From positions 248,001 through 312,000 of the forward strand of contig NZ_BCYO01000003.1 in assembly GCF_001598235.1 (NCBI RefSeq): DNA of 64,000 nt. The letters are read 5' to 3'. A program made the position numbers and the translations under genes. Shown here piece after piece: positions 9,959-18,337 of the stretch; within the stretch, counting starts at the first letter, position 1, and every line of letters begins with the position of its first letter. Source of the stretch: Polaromonas jejuensis NBRC 106434. Its GTDB lineage: Bacteria; Pseudomonadota; Gammaproteobacteria; Burkholderiales; Burkholderiaceae_C. A model generated the notes under the pieces. That model was not told the DNA's origin and did no database searches. It saw only the letters and a program-made list of their open reading frames with translations.

Positions 9959-10423
9959 TCAGGCCTGAACCACGCTCGCATCGGTCAACCTTAGCAAGCT
10001 GACGAACCCAGTCACGGTATCCACTTTGGAGCCAATTTCAAGTTTTCCGACCACCTTCACCAGCGTCCCGTCGCGGTAGAAATTGCTGTTGCCTTTGAGA
10101 TAGATAACAACGATATCGTTGGGCCAATCGGCGTCGGAGCTGCAAAATGGGCAAACAGAAACAGGTGTCCGGGTCAACACAAAGAACTTCGAATCTGGTT
10201 TGAGCGGTGGCGCCATAAATCCCATGAACTCGACCGGCTTGCCGGCCAAATTCATGACTCGATTGGACAACACCATACCTAAAGGACCGACGCTTTTGTA
10301 AAGCTCGGCAAAGGCTATTGGATTGGCATCCCCTGCGATTGCGGAACTTCCTTTCAAAGCGCCAAGTGATGCCAGGCCGGCACCCAAAGAATTGACCAAC
10401 AATTCGCGGCGGTTGACAGGCAT
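9959..10423 (-). CDS. Tat-exported protein with a CPFC motif
   Basis: The 154-residue protein starts MPVNRRELLVNSLGAGLASL, a twin-arginine-type signal sequence. The mature part has a CPFC pair at residues 91-94 and short beta-rich segments (VVKVVGKLEIGSKVD). These cysteines could bind a metal or form a redox disulfide. I do not recognise a named family; the shape recalls the small OB-fold-like partner proteins found beside LolD/FtsX-type transporters. It lies between the alkaline phosphatase gene (75 bases upstream) and the ABC genes, so a role in metal delivery or disulfide handling for an exported enzyme is possible but is inference. Confidence 0.7.
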   Translation of the reverse strand: MPVNRRELLVNSLGAGLASLGALKGSSAIAGDANPIAFAELYKSVGPLGMVLSNRVMNLAGKPVEFMGFMAPPLKPDSKFFVLTRTPVSVCPFCSSDADWPNDIVVIYLKGNSNFYRDGTLVKVVGKLEIGSKVDTVTGFVSLLRLTDASVVQA

Positions 10424-10498
10424 AAGATTCTCCTAAGCGAGTAAGAGTGCGATAAAAGCCGGCGCTGAGTCTGGCAGCACCAACTCACCGCAGTCGGT

Positions 10499-12226
10499 CT
10501 ATTTACGCCCCAATCCGAGCGCATCAACCATGGTTCTGAACACTTCCGTATTGTCCATAAAGCCGTGAACGCGTTCCGCACCCGGTCCGGATGCATTCAA
10601 TACACCATCATCCGCTGTATGGGTGCCAGAATCAGCGGATTGCGGGAGGTTGCCAATGCGAAGCACCGCGCCAGGCTCATCCTTGTACTGCGGATTGGCA
10701 ATGTAATCGCCTTTGCTGTTTTTGATCGATGGAACAAAGGGGCCGTCTAGTTTTGGGCGATTGGTTTCATAGTAGTCCGGATAATTACCATAAGTCATTG
10801 CCAAACGCTTGCTGACATCGACCGAAGGTGGGTAGCCGTTTTTATCGGCTTTCGGATAATTTGGGTACCCGGCTTGCTCGTAAACACCGATCTTGTTGCG
10901 CATTTCAGCGCTGGGCTTCGTGTCGTCGACGGTGCCAACAAGAGAAAGTCCATGCGTGTGATCCGGTGTCACCAGAATCAGTGTGTCCTTATTTTTTGCA
11001 GCGAAATCCTTGGCTATCTGCACCGCATTGGACAGCATGATGGTGTCATAAACACTGCGCTCCCAATCGAGCGGATGATTGAATTTGTCAATCAGGCCCG
11101 CCTCGACCATCAGAAAAAATCCGTCTTTGTTGCGTGAAAGGACGTCAATGGCCGCTTTGGTCATATCAGCCACATCGGGCTGGTCAGGATACTTGTCTAC
11201 AGAGCCCTTTTTGAGCACATGGCGATCCAACGCGCCGTCCATATTTTCCAAATGATAGAGGCCAAGCAACTTGGACGTGCCGCTTTTTGCGGCGGCTTTC
11301 ATTTCAGCATCAGTTGTGGCAACGGAAAAACCCGTCTTCCGGAATAAATCCACGATGTCCTTGTCGTCCTTGCGCTTGGATCCGGGCGTGGAGCGTGGCA
11401 AAAAGTAAGCGGAGCCACCGCCCATGATGACGTCGGCACGACTCTGGAACAGCTGCTCGGCGATGATGTCCTTGTCTGAACGGCGGCGCGTATGGGCAAC
11501 AACACCAGCAGGCGTCGCATCCTCAATTTCGGCATCGCTCACAATGCCGACCGCCATTTTTGTCTTGCGCTTAACGAGTTCGGCGATGGTCTCAACTTTG
11601 GGGTGATCCAGGTTGCCTTTGGCACGGCTGGCATACACGCCCAGCGCGTTGACACTGGATTTGTGCCCAGTGGTATAGGCGCTCATCGAATTGGCTGAGT
11701 CGGTGACGATTGAATCGACGCCAGAGGTTCCAATCAGCGCCATGTTCGGCATGTCGTCAAAGGACAACTTGCCAAGATACTTGCCTTCCTTGATTCCCTT
11801 TGACAAGATACGCGCCGCTGTGCGATTGGCAATCGTCATGCCGTCGCCGATGAACAGGATGACATTCTTTGCCTTGCGTGCGCCGGTACCATAGACCTCC
11901 CAGGTCACTTCAATACTCGACTTTCCGTCGGAGGCCTTGACAACGTATTGACCGGGTTTGTCGATGGCGACGTTGGCCAGGCTGATTGAAGACGCGTTTG
12001 CGCCATTTTCCTTCTCGATGAATTTGGGAGTGGCTTTCAGCATATCTTTTGCCGGAACGCCATTGATGGTGACCGTTAGATCTGCTTCATTGACCACAGT
12101 ATCAAACTCGACCTTCAAGTCGAAAACGCTACCGGCCAATATCGCCGCACGGTCAATAGGATAGATCGCGGCGGCATGTACATTGCTCGCAAAAATCAAA
12201 CCAAGAATTGCGCATAATTTCTTCAT
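10499..12226 (-). CDS. phoA: Alkaline phosphatase, periplasmic
   Basis: The 575-residue protein has a signal peptide ending near NVHAAA, then a short N-terminal domain and the alkaline phosphatase fold. The metal and nucleophile regions are visible: FIGDGMTIANRTAA, VTDSANSMSAYTTGHKSS with the nucleophilic Ser/Thr region, TPDHTHG, and SGTHTADDG near the end. It is longer than E. coli PhoA because of the N-terminal domain. The ATG at 12226 follows GCAGG. A PHO-box-like repeat lies about 45 bases upstream on the same strand, predicting induction under phosphate starvation. It heads a four-gene minus-strand cassette that is AT-richer than its surroundings, which suggests transfer. Confidence 0.9.
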   Translation of the reverse strand: MKKLCAILGLIFASNVHAAAIYPIDRAAILAGSVFDLKVEFDTVVNEADLTVTINGVPAKDMLKATPKFIEKENGANASSISLANVAIDKPGQYVVKASDGKSSIEVTWEVYGTGARKAKNVILFIGDGMTIANRTAARILSKGIKEGKYLGKLSFDDMPNMALIGTSGVDSIVTDSANSMSAYTTGHKSSVNALGVYASRAKGNLDHPKVETIAELVKRKTKMAVGIVSDAEIEDATPAGVVAHTRRRSDKDIIAEQLFQSRADVIMGGGSAYFLPRSTPGSKRKDDKDIVDLFRKTGFSVATTDAEMKAAAKSGTSKLLGLYHLENMDGALDRHVLKKGSVDKYPDQPDVADMTKAAIDVLSRNKDGFFLMVEAGLIDKFNHPLDWERSVYDTIMLSNAVQIAKDFAAKNKDTLILVTPDHTHGLSLVGTVDDTKPSAEMRNKIGVYEQAGYPNYPKADKNGYPPSVDVSKRLAMTYGNYPDYYETNRPKLDGPFVPSIKNSKGDYIANPQYKDEPGAVLRIGNLPQSADSGTHTADDGVLNASGPGAERVHGFMDNTEVFRTMVDALGLGRK

Positions 12227-12269
12227 ATTTACCTGCGTAAAGTTATCCCTATAAGTCTGACCTAATGCC

Positions 12270-12287
12270 GTGACATTCACGTGACAA
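12270..12287 (-). promoter_or_regulatory. PHO-box-like direct repeat upstream of the phosphatase cassette
   Basis: On the minus strand the sequence is TTGTCAC-GTGA-ATGTCAC, two 7-bp units with a 4-bp spacer, which is the spacing of PhoB boxes (consensus CTGTCAT, four bases, CTGTCAT). It lies upstream of the alkaline phosphatase start, exactly where PhoB activation would be expected. A TATAGG-like element lies 16 bases downstream. Confidence 0.6.
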
Positions 12288-12572
12288 GACTTATCAGCTC
12301 ACCTCCTTTGGTTTTGATGGGCGGCTCGCTGGTCACCGATGCCCGGCGGCAGGAACTGGTGCGCGGGGGCGGCAGCGCCAACCTGCGTGACAAGGTGGTG
12401 GGCATCTACGCGAAGGCCGGTTTTCCAGCAAACTCCAAAGCACCCGGCTCGCGGGATGAGGCGATGGCGGCCATCTGCGCGACGGCGTGCACGGCCCGGA
12501 AGCAGGGGCGCCCTTGCCGGCCGCCGGCGCCTGCTCACGCAGCAGGCCATGCGATTCTGGCCCTGCGGGTGT

Positions 12573-12615
12573 GGCATCAATAGATATGTAGACTTGATGC
12601 TATTAAAAATATAGC
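12573..12615 (-). repeat. Intergenic palindromic repeat, copy 3
   Basis: The perfect palindromic core GCTATTAAAAATATAGC lies at 12599-12615. Read on the minus strand it is followed by ATCAAG and ATTGATGCC, like the tail of copy 2. It sits just after the metC stop. The rest of the 12288-12641 gap is GC-rich and open in more than one frame, but no frame resembles a known protein, so I call no gene there. Confidence 0.75.
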
Positions 12616-12641
12616 AAATTACGAGAGGCTGCGGTCTAGGC

Positions 12642-13835
12642 TCAAGCGGCCAACGCAGCAAATCCCTGCTGCAGATCGCGCATCAGGTCAGCCGGGTCTT
12701 CGAGGCCGATGTGCAGCCGGATCACCTGGCCGCGGCCCGACCAGTCGGCCACGCTGCGGGCGCGGCGCATGTTCGCCAGCGTGACCAAGCTTTCATAGCC
12801 GCCCCATGAGGCGCCAATGCCAAACAGCGCCAGGCCGTCAATCAGGCGTTCCGCCGCAGCTTTGTCGAAGTCTTTGTTCAACTCGAAGGAGATCAGGCCG
12901 TTGGTGCCTGTGCAGTCACGCTGCCAGAGCGCATGGCCCGGGTGACTGGGCAGGGCCGGGCAGAACACAGTGGCCACCTCGCTGCGCGTTTGCAGCCACT
13001 GTGCCACTTGCAGGGCGTTACCTTCGTGCATGGCCAGGCGCGCGGCCAGGCTGCGCGCGCCGCGCAGCACCAGGTAGGCATCGTCGGGGCTGACCGTCAT
13101 GCCAAAGGCGTCACTGCGTTCGGCCAGCGGCTGCCAGGCTTGTTTCGTGGTGGCGACAGTGCCCATCATCACGTCGGAATGGCCGGACAGGTATTTGGTG
13201 GCGGCCATGATGGACACATCGGCGCCCAGTGCCAGCGGCCGGTATTGGCAGCCGGAACCCCAGGTGTTGTCGGCCACCAGCAGCAGACCCCTTGCCCGTG
13301 CAAGGCGGGCCAGCTGCGGCAGGTCGCACATTTCGTAGACCAGCGAGCCAGGGCATTCGGCATAAATCATGCGGGTGCCGGCTTCGATTTTTTCCTCGAC
13401 GTCGCTGCCGTCGGCGGCAAAAAAAGTGCAGCGGATGTTGTAGGGGGCCAGAAAGGAGTCGACCAGCTTGCGCGCCGGCTCATACACGCTGTCCGACATC
13501 AGCACATGGTCGCCGGGCTTGAGGTAAGACAGCAGCGTCATGGCGATGGCGGCCAGGCCGGTGGGAAAGAGCCGCGTGCGGTAAGCGCCCTCCAGTTCGC
13601 TGACCAGGTCTTCCAGCGCGAAATTGGTCGGGTTGCCACGGGCGCCGTAGGTAAACAGGCGCTCCTCACTGCGCCGGGCGCGCATCGCGTGTTGCTGCGC
13701 CGTGCTGTCAAACAGCACGGTGCTTGCACGCACCACCGGCGGGTTGACCGGCTGGCCGCCCTCGAAGGCCGGTTGTTTGCCGGCGTGGACCAGCCGGGTC
13801 AGCGGCGATGAAGCTGGCAGCGGTTTTTCGTTCAT
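12642..13835 (-). CDS. metC: Cystathionine beta-lyase (PLP enzyme)
   Basis: The 397-residue protein belongs to the Cys/Met metabolism PLP family. It shows the GARGNPTNFALE block, the AECPGS segment and the PLP-lysine loop IMAATKYLSGHSDVMMG. The SGHSD rather than SGHSN ending and the family match favour cystathionine beta-lyase over gamma-synthase. It cleaves cystathionine or cystine-like substrates to pyruvate, ammonia and a thiol. It is the last gene of a minus-strand operon, 27 bases after the Bug receptor, so it may act catabolically on an imported sulfur amino acid rather than in methionine synthesis. Confidence 0.88.
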   Translation of the reverse strand: MNEKPLPASSPLTRLVHAGKQPAFEGGQPVNPPVVRASTVLFDSTAQQHAMRARRSEERLFTYGARGNPTNFALEDLVSELEGAYRTRLFPTGLAAIAMTLLSYLKPGDHVLMSDSVYEPARKLVDSFLAPYNIRCTFFAADGSDVEEKIEAGTRMIYAECPGSLVYEMCDLPQLARLARARGLLLVADNTWGSGCQYRPLALGADVSIMAATKYLSGHSDVMMGTVATTKQAWQPLAERSDAFGMTVSPDDAYLVLRGARSLAARLAMHEGNALQVAQWLQTRSEVATVFCPALPSHPGHALWQRDCTGTNGLISFELNKDFDKAAAERLIDGLALFGIGASWGGYESLVTLANMRRARSVADWSGRGQVIRLHIGLEDPADLMRDLQQGFAALAA

Positions 13836-13862
13836 GTCAGGTCAATTCCGGTAAAAGGCGAA

Positions 13863-14858
13863 TCAGTCAACCTTGGCGCCCGAGAGCTTGACCACACGCG
13901 ACCAGCGGGCGATGTCTTCCTTGAGCTGCGCGGCAAAGGCTGCCGAGCTGTTGGCAACGACTTCACTGCCGCCTTCGGTGATCAGTTTCGTGACTTCCGG
14001 CGTTTTGAGTGAGCGCACGATGCTGTCGTGCAGGTAGGCCACGCGCTCGGGCGGTGTGCCGGCGGGGGCGAAAAAGCCATACCAGTCCTCAAAGGTGGTG
14101 TTGCGCAAGCCTAGCTCTTCGAGCGTCGGGACTTTCGCAAACACGCCAATACGGCGGGGGCTGGTGACCGCCAGGGCGCGCATCTTGCCGTTCTGGATGA
14201 AGCTGGATACCGAAGCGGTGGAGGTGATGAGCACATCGACCTGGTTGCCGAGCAAGTCGGTGATGGCCGGGGCCGCACCCTTGTAGGGCACATGGGTCAT
14301 GGGCAGGGCACTGTCTTTTTCCAGCACCACACCGACCAGGTGCGACAGCGTACCGTTGCCCGGCGTGGCGTAAGTGACGCGGCCGCCCGGGACTTTGGTT
14401 TGTGCGGCCAGGTCGGCAAAGGTTTTAAGGGCCGAGTTGCTGGCCACCACCAGCGCCAGCGGTGCCGCATTGGCCTGCGTGATCGGGATGAAATTTTTTA
14501 GCGGGTCAAAGCCTGGCGACGCATACAGCGCGGGGTTCACTGCCATCAGCGAAACCTGGCCCGTCAGCACGGTGTAGCCGTCGGGTTTGGCATCCGCCAC
14601 CGCCTTGGCGCCAATGTTGCCGCCGGCGCCGCCCCGGTTGTCGACGACGGCCGTCTGGCCGGTAATGTCAGACAGGCGGCTGGTCACAAAACGCGTGGTG
14701 GCGTCATTGCCGCCACCGGCCGGAAACGGCGACACAAACTTGATGGGCTGGCTGGGAAAACCGGCGACCTGGGGCATTGGCTGCGCTAGAGCGCCGCCGT
14801 GCACGGCGCACAGGGTCCAGAAAAGCGAGGCTGCAGTGAATTTCAGCGTGGAAAGCAT
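13863..14858 (-). CDS. Tripartite tricarboxylate transporter-type periplasmic receptor (Bug family)
   Basis: The 331-residue protein has a signal peptide (MLSTLKFTAASLFWTLCAVHG) and the TctC/Bug signature: PIKFVSPFPAGGGNDATTR near the N-terminus, VDNRGGAGGNIGAKAVADAK, and HVPYKGAAPAITDLLGNQVD. The ATG at 14858 is preceded by CAGGAG. Bug receptors bind small carboxylates or amino acids with high affinity. No TctA or TctB membrane genes are nearby, which is usual for orphan Bug proteins. Its place between a rhodanese and metC suggests a sulfur-containing carboxylate or amino acid as ligand (inference). Confidence 0.92.
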   Translation of the reverse strand: MLSTLKFTAASLFWTLCAVHGGALAQPMPQVAGFPSQPIKFVSPFPAGGGNDATTRFVTSRLSDITGQTAVVDNRGGAGGNIGAKAVADAKPDGYTVLTGQVSLMAVNPALYASPGFDPLKNFIPITQANAAPLALVVASNSALKTFADLAAQTKVPGGRVTYATPGNGTLSHLVGVVLEKDSALPMTHVPYKGAAPAITDLLGNQVDVLITSTASVSSFIQNGKMRALAVTSPRRIGVFAKVPTLEELGLRNTTFEDWYGFFAPAGTPPERVAYLHDSIVRSLKTPEVTKLITEGGSEVVANSSAAFAAQLKEDIARWSRVVKLSGAKVD

Positions 14859-14956
14859 GTCGGACTCCTGGTGAAAAAGGCGGATGACGGGAAGCGGGGC
14901 GTTAAAGCCGCTCAAACGGTGAGACGGTAAAGAGTGAAAGAAAGAGGGGGCAGGGA

Positions 14957-16585
14957 CTAGGCTTGCGCCGTGGCGTGCTCGGCGCGGGCGCCGGCGCCGG
15001 CGCCGGCGGCGGGCAGACGAAATGCATTCAACTCAAGCGCATCCAGCTGCCCGATCAGGTTGACCTCCCAGGCCAGGTACTGGCGGGCAGCCTCTTTGTT
15101 TCCGTCATGCCGGTCATGCACAAAGAAGAGGTAGTCGATGCAGTCGCTGTCGGCCGGCGTATCGCCTTTGTCCTGCAGCGGCAAACCGGCGGCGCGCCAG
15201 GCGGCCATACCGCCTTCCAGCAGGCTGACCGACAGGCCCAGTTCCTGAAGGTCTATGGCCGCGCACGCTGCCACGCCGGCTTCATCGGCGATCAGCACCA
15301 GCGGCTGGGTCGCGCCCGCCAGCGCCGCTGCCAGGCGCGGGCGTATGGCCCATTGCGTGCCTGCCATATGGGCTTGGCGAAACTGCATGCTGGGCCGCAG
15401 GTCAATGGCCAGCACCGTGCCGCTGGCCAGCCTGGCGGCCAGTACCTTGGCGCTGATCGTCGGCAGGGCGGGCAGGGCGGCGGCTTGCATTGCGAGCAAG
15501 GCCAGCCCGCTGGCCAGGCCTTCTTCGAGCACGCTGGCATCGTGGCCCATCTGGCGCAGCCAGCTGGCCACCGTGCGGGCACGAATGCCGTCCGAGTCGA
15601 ACAGCACCAGCCGGGCGTGGCGCACGCCCACATACTGGTCGTTGGCTTGCATCAGCTGACCGCCCGGCGTGTGCTGGGCGCCCGGCAGGCTGCCACGTGC
15701 ATATTCTTCCGGGCTGCGCACATCGCACAAAAAGAGCGTGCGCTGCGCATCAGCGGCCCAGTCGCGCACGGTTTTGGCGCTCACCATGGGCACCTTGAAG
15801 CGTGTGGCCAGTGCCTCGGCCGCAGCGCGCATGCCGGCTTGCGTGGCGGGGGCTTGGGGCTCCTTCCGTTCGGGGTAGCGGCGCGTTCCGCCGTGTTCCA
15901 GTGGCAGGTCGGCCAGATACCAGCCCTGGGTACCGTTTTCGAGGGCCGAGACGGGGTTGCGCAGGCCCAGGTTGATCAGTGTCTGCGCGCCTATGATGCT
16001 GCGTGTGCGGCCCGCGCAATTGACCACGATATGCGTTTCCTCGCTGGGCACCAGGTCGCGGATGCGCAAGCCCAGCTCGCCATTCGGGCAACTGATGGCC
16101 GTCGGAATGTTCATCTTCTGGAATTCCGAAAACGGCCTGCCGTCCAGCACCACGACGTCTTTTTTGTCGGCCAGCAGGCTTGCCAATTCGGTCGCGCTGA
16201 CGCGCGGCGTGTGGTAAACCTGCTCGGCCAGCTCGCCGAAGGTCTTGGAGGGCACGTTGACCCCCGCAAACAGCGCAAAGCCGGCGGCCTGCCAGCCGCC
16301 GGTGCCGCCTTGCAGCACATGCACGTTGGTGTAGCCCAGCGCGGCCAGCCGGCGCGCGGCGGCAGGGGCTGCGCTCTGGCCATCGTCGTCATACACCACC
16401 AGCCGCACGCTGTGGCGCGGCGCCAGGCGCAGCACGTCCAGCTCCAGCCGGCTGTAGGGCAGGGGGATGGCGTAAAACAGATGGGACTGGCCGTATTGCC
16501 CGTGCTCTCGCACATCAAACAGGGCAATCTCCTGGCCATCGTGCAGCCAGGTTTTCAGTGTGGCGGCTTCTACAGAACGAGTCAT
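14957..16585 (-). CDS. Four-domain rhodanese-like sulfurtransferase
   Basis: The 542-residue protein contains four rhodanese modules at about residues 5-107, 128-230, 268-365 and 377-473. Only the second has the catalytic cysteine loop (VVNCAGRTRS, Cys190). The equivalent loops of the other three carry Asp or other residues (VVYDDDGQSA, VLFDSDGIRA, VLIADEAGVA) and are probably structural or regulatory. The C-terminal tail contains DCIDYLFFVHDRHDGN. The ATG at 16585 gives the first rhodanese strand directly; a longer TTG start is unlikely. It follows the thiol dioxygenase by 58 bases on the same strand, so it may accept sulfane sulfur or handle sulfite made from the dioxygenase product. Confidence 0.88.
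   Translation of the reverse strand: MTRSVEAATLKTWLHDGQEIALFDVREHGQYGQSHLFYAIPLPYSRLELDVLRLAPRHSVRLVVYDDDGQSAAPAAARRLAALGYTNVHVLQGGTGGWQAAGFALFAGVNVPSKTFGELAEQVYHTPRVSATELASLLADKKDVVVLDGRPFSEFQKMNIPTAISCPNGELGLRIRDLVPSEETHIVVNCAGRTRSIIGAQTLINLGLRNPVSALENGTQGWYLADLPLEHGGTRRYPERKEPQAPATQAGMRAAAEALATRFKVPMVSAKTVRDWAADAQRTLFLCDVRSPEEYARGSLPGAQHTPGGQLMQANDQYVGVRHARLVLFDSDGIRARTVASWLRQMGHDASVLEEGLASGLALLAMQAAALPALPTISAKVLAARLASGTVLAIDLRPSMQFRQAHMAGTQWAIRPRLAAALAGATQPLVLIADEAGVAACAAIDLQELGLSVSLLEGGMAAWRAAGLPLQDKGDTPADSDCIDYLFFVHDRHDGNKEAARQYLAWEVNLIGQLDALELNAFRLPAAGAGAGARAEHATAQA
14988..15010 (+). repeat. GCGCCG hexamer microsatellite in the rhodanese C-terminus
   Basis: About four tandem GCGCCG units encode an Ala-Gly run near the end of the rhodanese protein. 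Six-base units change length without breaking the frame. Confidence 0.7.
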
Positions 16586-16643
16586 GGGTCGGGAGGGGGT
16601 GAGGGTCGGTAAAAGGAGGGGCGAACGGGGGCAAAGTGGCGTA

Positions 16644-17231
16644 TTAGCGGCGGGTCTGAACGCCAATCCCCATGGTTTCGCAGGTGCCTTTTTCCAGGTC
16701 GTAGCCGGTGCGGGTGTTCAGCGTTTCGAGGGCGCGGCCGTACATGTGCAGGTGGCGAATCACCTGGCCGACCGGGATCTCGACCGAGTGGATGTCGTCC
16801 GGCATCAGCGCGATGCCCGTGCCAGGCTCCACCACCACCTGGCTGGTTTCCCTGAGCTGTGCCTTGCCTGCCACCGAGCCATCGTCTTCGCGCTCGTACA
16901 CGCGGTTGAGTTCCGTGCCCTCGACCGCGCTGATGCAGGCCCAGGTGGTGTGGTTGTGCGGCACGATGCGCTTGCCGGGGCGCATGACGTTCAGGTACAG
17001 CGCAAAGCGCTGGTCGGGGTCTTCCGCGATCAGGTAGCGCGCCTGCAGTTCGGGGCTTTCAGGGGCGGCGAATTCGTTGGCGCTCCACAGTTCGCTGCGG
17101 CTGGCCAGCTGGTTGAGCGCCGCCAGGACGCCGGCGAGCGACTCGCGTGTTGCCTCGGTGTTTCCGACAATGTTTTTAATGCTTTGAATGGATTCATTCA
17201 CCACTTGGGTGCGTTGTGCTGCGATGCTCAT
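16644..17231 (-). CDS. Thiol dioxygenase of the cysteine / 3-mercaptopropionate dioxygenase family
   Basis: The 195-residue cupin shows the iron ligands expected for the family: PHNHTTW (His92, His94) and DDIHSVE (His148), plus the HLHMYG motif (His162, Tyr164). In animal cysteine dioxygenase the motif before the Tyr is Ser-x-His-x-Tyr; here it is His-x-His-x-Tyr, as in several bacterial thiol dioxygenases. It oxidises a thiol to a sulfinate using O2. Whether the substrate is cysteine, 3-mercaptopropionate or another thiol cannot be decided from sequence alone. AGGA lies upstream of the ATG. It is the first gene of a four-gene operon and faces a LysR gene across a 105-base divergent region. 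Confidence 0.88.
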   Translation of the reverse strand: MSIAAQRTQVVNESIQSIKNIVGNTEATRESLAGVLAALNQLASRSELWSANEFAAPESPELQARYLIAEDPDQRFALYLNVMRPGKRIVPHNHTTWACISAVEGTELNRVYEREDDGSVAGKAQLRETSQVVVEPGTGIALMPDDIHSVEIPVGQVIRHLHMYGRALETLNTRTGYDLEKGTCETMGIGVQTRR

Positions 17232-17265
17232 GGGCCTTTTCCTGAGTGAAAATTCGGTTCGTGAG

Positions 17266-17278
17266 GGCTAATATAGCC
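17266..17278. promoter_or_regulatory. Palindrome in the divergent LysR / thiol-dioxygenase promoter region
   Basis: GGCTA-ATA-TAGCC is a perfect inverted repeat between the two divergent starts. Its length and place fit a LysR-type binding site (T-N11-A class), though its sequence also resembles the stem of the dispersed repeat. Confidence 0.4.
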
Positions 17279-17336
17279 ATGTCATATTTTTGAAACAACG
17301 CAGAAATAGAGATAAAAACATTAGCATTCTTAATAC

Positions 17337-18242
17337 ATGAAAACGCTGGACCTGGAATTATTAAGAGCCCTGGTCGCCATTGAAGCGCACGACAGCTTTG
17401 CCGCTGCCGCCATTCATCTGGGTAAAACCCAGTCGGCGGTGACGCAGCAAATGCAACGCCTGGAAGACCAGATAGGCCACCCGCTGTTTGAAAAACAGGG
17501 TCGCCACAAACGGCTGACGCCGCATGGGCAAAAGCTGCTTGACTACGCGCGCCACCTGCTGGCGATCAACGACGACGCGCTGCGCAGCCTGCAGCAGGGC
17601 AACCTGGAAGGGGTGCTGCGCATCGCTGCACCGCACGATGTGGCCGACACCATGCTGCCGACGCTGCTGGCGCAGGTGGCGCGCGCCTCACCCTTGCTGC
17701 AGCTCGACATTCATGTCGGGCGCAGCCCTTTCCTGATGGAGTCGCTCAAGCGCGGCGAGATTGACATGACCATTTCCAACCGCCATGACCCGGCGCTGGA
17801 AGGGGTGGTGTTGCGCACCTCGCCCACGGTGTGGCTGTGTTCGGCCAGCTATGTGCATGACCGCGCCAAGCCCGTGCCGCTGATCCTGGTGGAGGGGCCC
17901 AGCGTGTACCACCGGCTGGCGCGCGAGGCGCTGGATGGCGCGGGCATACGCTGGTCACCCAGCTACACCGCGTCCAGCCTGATCGGTATCAAGGCTGCGT
18001 TGCGGGCGGGCCTGGGCGTGACCGCGCGGGGTATCGAGATGGCGGGCGCCGACCTGCGTGTGCTGAGCGAAACCGACGGTCTGCCCCGGCTGCCCGACGT
18101 GGCTTACCACCTGTTCATTCGCAAAAACGTCATCAACCCGGTCACACGCAAGGTGTTTGACATGCTCAAGTCCAACCTGGGCCTGATTCGCAGCGCGGCT
18201 GATCCGGGGGCGCCTGCGGTGTTGCCTGAGACGAAGGTGTGA
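17337..18242 (+). CDS. LysR-type transcriptional regulator
   Basis: The 301-residue protein has a typical LysR N-terminal helix-turn-helix (FAAAAIHLGKTQSAVTQQMQ, then LFEKQGRHKRLTPHGQKLL) and a periplasmic-binding-protein-like effector domain. It is transcribed away from the thiol dioxygenase operon with 105 bases between starts, the usual arrangement for a regulator of the divergent operon. The effector is expected to be the thiol or its sulfinate product, but that is inference. Confidence 0.93.
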   Translation: MKTLDLELLRALVAIEAHDSFAAAAIHLGKTQSAVTQQMQRLEDQIGHPLFEKQGRHKRLTPHGQKLLDYARHLLAINDDALRSLQQGNLEGVLRIAAPHDVADTMLPTLLAQVARASPLLQLDIHVGRSPFLMESLKRGEIDMTISNRHDPALEGVVLRTSPTVWLCSASYVHDRAKPVPLILVEGPSVYHRLAREALDGAGIRWSPSYTASSLIGIKAALRAGLGVTARGIEMAGADLRVLSETDGLPRLPDVAYHLFIRKNVINPVTRKVFDMLKSNLGLIRSAADPGAPAVLPETKV

Positions 18243-18287
18243 AGCGCCCGCGCCAATTGCGCTTGGCGCCAGGCTTTGGGCTTGTTC

Positions 18288-18337
18288 AGGCCACCAGCCC
18301 AATCGGAGTCTGTACAAGCAGCTATTAAAACGCTAGC
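18288..18337 (-). repeat. Intergenic palindromic repeat, copy 4, overlapping the end of murI
   Basis: The minus strand reads GCTAGCGTTTTAATAGC (18337-18321), then TGCTTGTA, GGGCTGGTGGCCT. The stop codon and last few codons of murI (ALAF, then TAA) are inside the stem, so this copy provides coding sequence as well as the 3' hairpin between two convergent genes. Confidence 0.8.

Noticed and set aside
12281..12583. GTG-started frame upstream of the phosphatase gene
   Set aside because: It starts inside the PHO-box-like repeat, has no ribosome binding site and no known similarity. The region is GC-rich and open in several frames.
14963..16612. Long plus-strand frame over the rhodanese gene
   Set aside because: The minus strand encodes four rhodanese modules; the plus frame has no recognisable domain.
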